A stretch of DNA of 7,212 nucleotides. Origin: Clostridia bacterium. Its GTDB lineage: Bacteria; Bacillota; Clostridia; Oscillospirales; CAG-272. The stretch spans positions 1 through 7,212 of the forward strand of contig JAGAFQ010000073.1 in assembly GCA_017612495.1 (NCBI GenBank), in the 5' to 3' direction. Shown piece after piece: positions 6,801-7,212 of the stretch. The translations under genes and the position numbers were made by a program. The first letter of the stretch is position 1; each line of letters begins with the position of its first letter. Below the pieces are notes generated by a model. That model was not told the origin of the DNA. It saw nothing but the letters and a program-made list of their open reading frames with translations, and did no database searches.

Positions 6801-7212
6801 TCGATCCTTACGCCGAAGATATCGAAAGCATCGACAGCGTATCGGCAGAAACCATATTGTCCGAGCTTTCTTCTTCGACTGAATATGAAAGCGATTCATC
6901 TCTTTCTGACGGCGAGAGTGTGAATATTTGCGGCATCGTCGGCAAAAAGACCGAAAAAAGCACCAAAAGCGGCAAAAAAATGCTCTTCTTTATGCTTGAA
7001 GACCGCTATGCCGAGATAGAGATAATCGTTTTCCCCGACAGTTTTGCAAAATATCAGAACATACTCACCTCGGGCGAGGCGGTTTGCGTCTTCGGCGATA
7101 TCACGCTCAAAGACGACGAGGCGCCGAAGATCATCTTAAAGAACGTTCGCGCGCTTTTGCAAAACGGCTCTGCGCAGATAAAGCGCACTCAAAAACCGTC
7201 AAAAAAGGCGGC
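3875..7212 (+). CDS. dnaE: DNA polymerase III alpha subunit DnaE, 3' end cut by window edge
   Basis: This is a DnaE-type (not PolC) C-family replicative polymerase. 1112 codons plus 2 bases are visible and no stop occurs. The N-terminal PHP domain keeps metal-site candidates His8, His10, Asp17, His42, Glu67, His88, Cys138, Asp206 and His208. The palm shows GPGRGSGAGS (364-373), the acid pair Asp408/Asp410 in PDLDIDF (405-411), and Asp558 in KFDFLGLR (556-563), equivalent to E. coli D401/D403/D555. FAKYAYNESHAVSYA lies near residues 755-770. A GLIKCGSCDEFG segment (889-900) marks the helix-hairpin-helix region, QTDMF (928-932) matches the beta-clamp motif (E. coli QADMF), and an OB-fold spans about 1015-1090. 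Residues 985-1015 are a serine-rich acidic linker. After a basic stretch (KRTQKPSKKA) the gene leaves the window; family length (about 1115-1200) suggests only a short C-terminus is missing. The ATG follows the perfect ribosome binding site at 3859-3868. Confidence 0.97.
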   Translation, partial: MADFVHLHLHSEYSLLDGALRVRDIPKAAREMGQSAVALTDHGSMYGVVEFYEACKKEEIKPIIGCEVYVAQKSRFDKNYQRDQSDCHLTLLCENETGYKNLIKMVSLSFTEGFYMKPRVDLELLEKYHEGLIALSGCLAGNIPRLLMIEDYEGAKKYAQRLNEIFGKDRFYIEIQNHSLADEKRILPMLARLSSEISVPLVATNDVHYRYRDDAFKHAVLLCVQMNKVISDGRPIGYETDEFYFKSAEEMEKLFSDYDGALENTKKIADMCCFDFEFGKTVLPRFDVPAGKSPEELLREMVLGGLDKKCKSGDIVFDKTNTEKAYLDRIEYELRMICKMGYAEYFLITQDFVNFAKNANIPVGPGRGSGAGSIVSYLIGITDVDPIKYDLMFERFLNPERVSMPDLDIDFCYDRRLEVINYVSEKYGKDRVCQIITFGTLAARAAIRDVGRALGLSYQEVDAVAKLVPHAIGMTIADAIKAEPKLKALYDSDDTAKRLCDIAMSLEGMPRHMSTHASGVVISDRPVYEYVPLAVSGDVPVTQFDMDTLSHLGLLKFDFLGLRYLTIISNTEKMIRRFDKDFDIQKVPFDDKATFKMISEGRTLGVFQLEKPGMRKKLLSFKPDTLDDIVAVISLYRPGPMESIPAYIENKKHPENIKYPTEKLRDILKSTNGCIVYQEQVMQICRTLAGYSLGRADVIRRMMAKKKTDEMAKEREIFVGGLTDENGNTVVPGAVKNGVPADIAYAIFDRMAEFAKYAYNESHAVSYALTSYRTAYLKAHYPAEYICALMNSVIGDDVKIAEYVADAEKMGIELLPPSVNESFGTFEAVTDKSTGKKAIRFGLLGVRNVGRTFIDNLVAERENGLFESFEDFIGRMSKRGECNRRMIEGLIKCGSCDEFGRYRSELNAASGKLIDEHAAIRRGNLDGQTDMFSMAASDPTVQKEKFRYPRVPDFSQKEKLDMEKESTGLCFSGHLLDPYAEDIESIDSVSAETILSELSSSTEYESDSSLSDGESVNICGIVGKKTEKSTKSGKKMLFFMLEDRYAEIEIIVFPDSFAKYQNILTSGEAVCVFGDITLKDDEAPKIILKNVRALLQNGSAQIKRTQKPSKKA

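Noticed and set aside
4329..6899. Several short frames on both strands inside dnaE
   Set aside because: dnaE is continuous and conserved throughout, so these are out-of-frame shadows.

Overview
This window reads as chromosomal DNA from a Gram-positive Firmicute, most likely a clostridium of moderate GC content from an uncultured, possibly gut-associated lineage. The evidence is the gene set (murB, rapZ, whiA, dnaE together), strong GGAGG-type ribosome binding sites, and heavy use of ATA, AGA/AGG and TTG/CTT codons beside C-ending codons. The exact lineage is inference. I see no tRNA, rRNA, CRISPR array, insertion sequence or phage gene.

Layout. Bases 1-125 hold a strong-looking sigma-A promoter (extended -10, 17-base spacer) and a leader of about 80 bases with a short perfect inverted repeat. 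Six genes then run on the + strand with almost no spacing: a SLOG-family (DUF2493-like) small protein (126-503), a LUD-domain (DUF162) protein (487-1137, overlapping the first by 17 bases), murB (1154-2068), rapZ (2105-2959), whiA (2971-3861), and dnaE (3875 to beyond the right edge). The gaps are -17, 16, 36, 11 and 13 bases, and I saw no convincing internal terminator, so the whole set is probably one operon read from the promoter at 8-36. dnaE is the largest gene. It stays open through the right edge: 1112 codons plus 2 bases are visible, without a stop.

Function. MurB makes UDP-MurNAc for peptidoglycan. RapZ and WhiA belong to a conserved Gram-positive group linked to control of cell-wall precursor metabolism and cell division. 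DnaE is a replicative DNA polymerase III alpha subunit. The operon therefore joins wall synthesis, its control, and chromosome replication. The two leading genes are ligand- or redox-type proteins of unknown role that may be accessory to it.

What stands out. yvcK, usually between rapZ and whiA, is absent. The SLOG-LUD pair at the head of the operon is unexplained. The LUD protein has an enlarged loop in its C-terminal cysteine cluster. DnaE keeps a full set of PHP metal-binding residues and a clear sliding-clamp motif. The murB-rapZ junction looks like a short tandem duplication that supplied the rapZ ribosome binding site. The whiA stop codon lies inside a perfect 10-base Shine-Dalgarno for dnaE. 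I found no clear sign of a wholly new multi-gene system.
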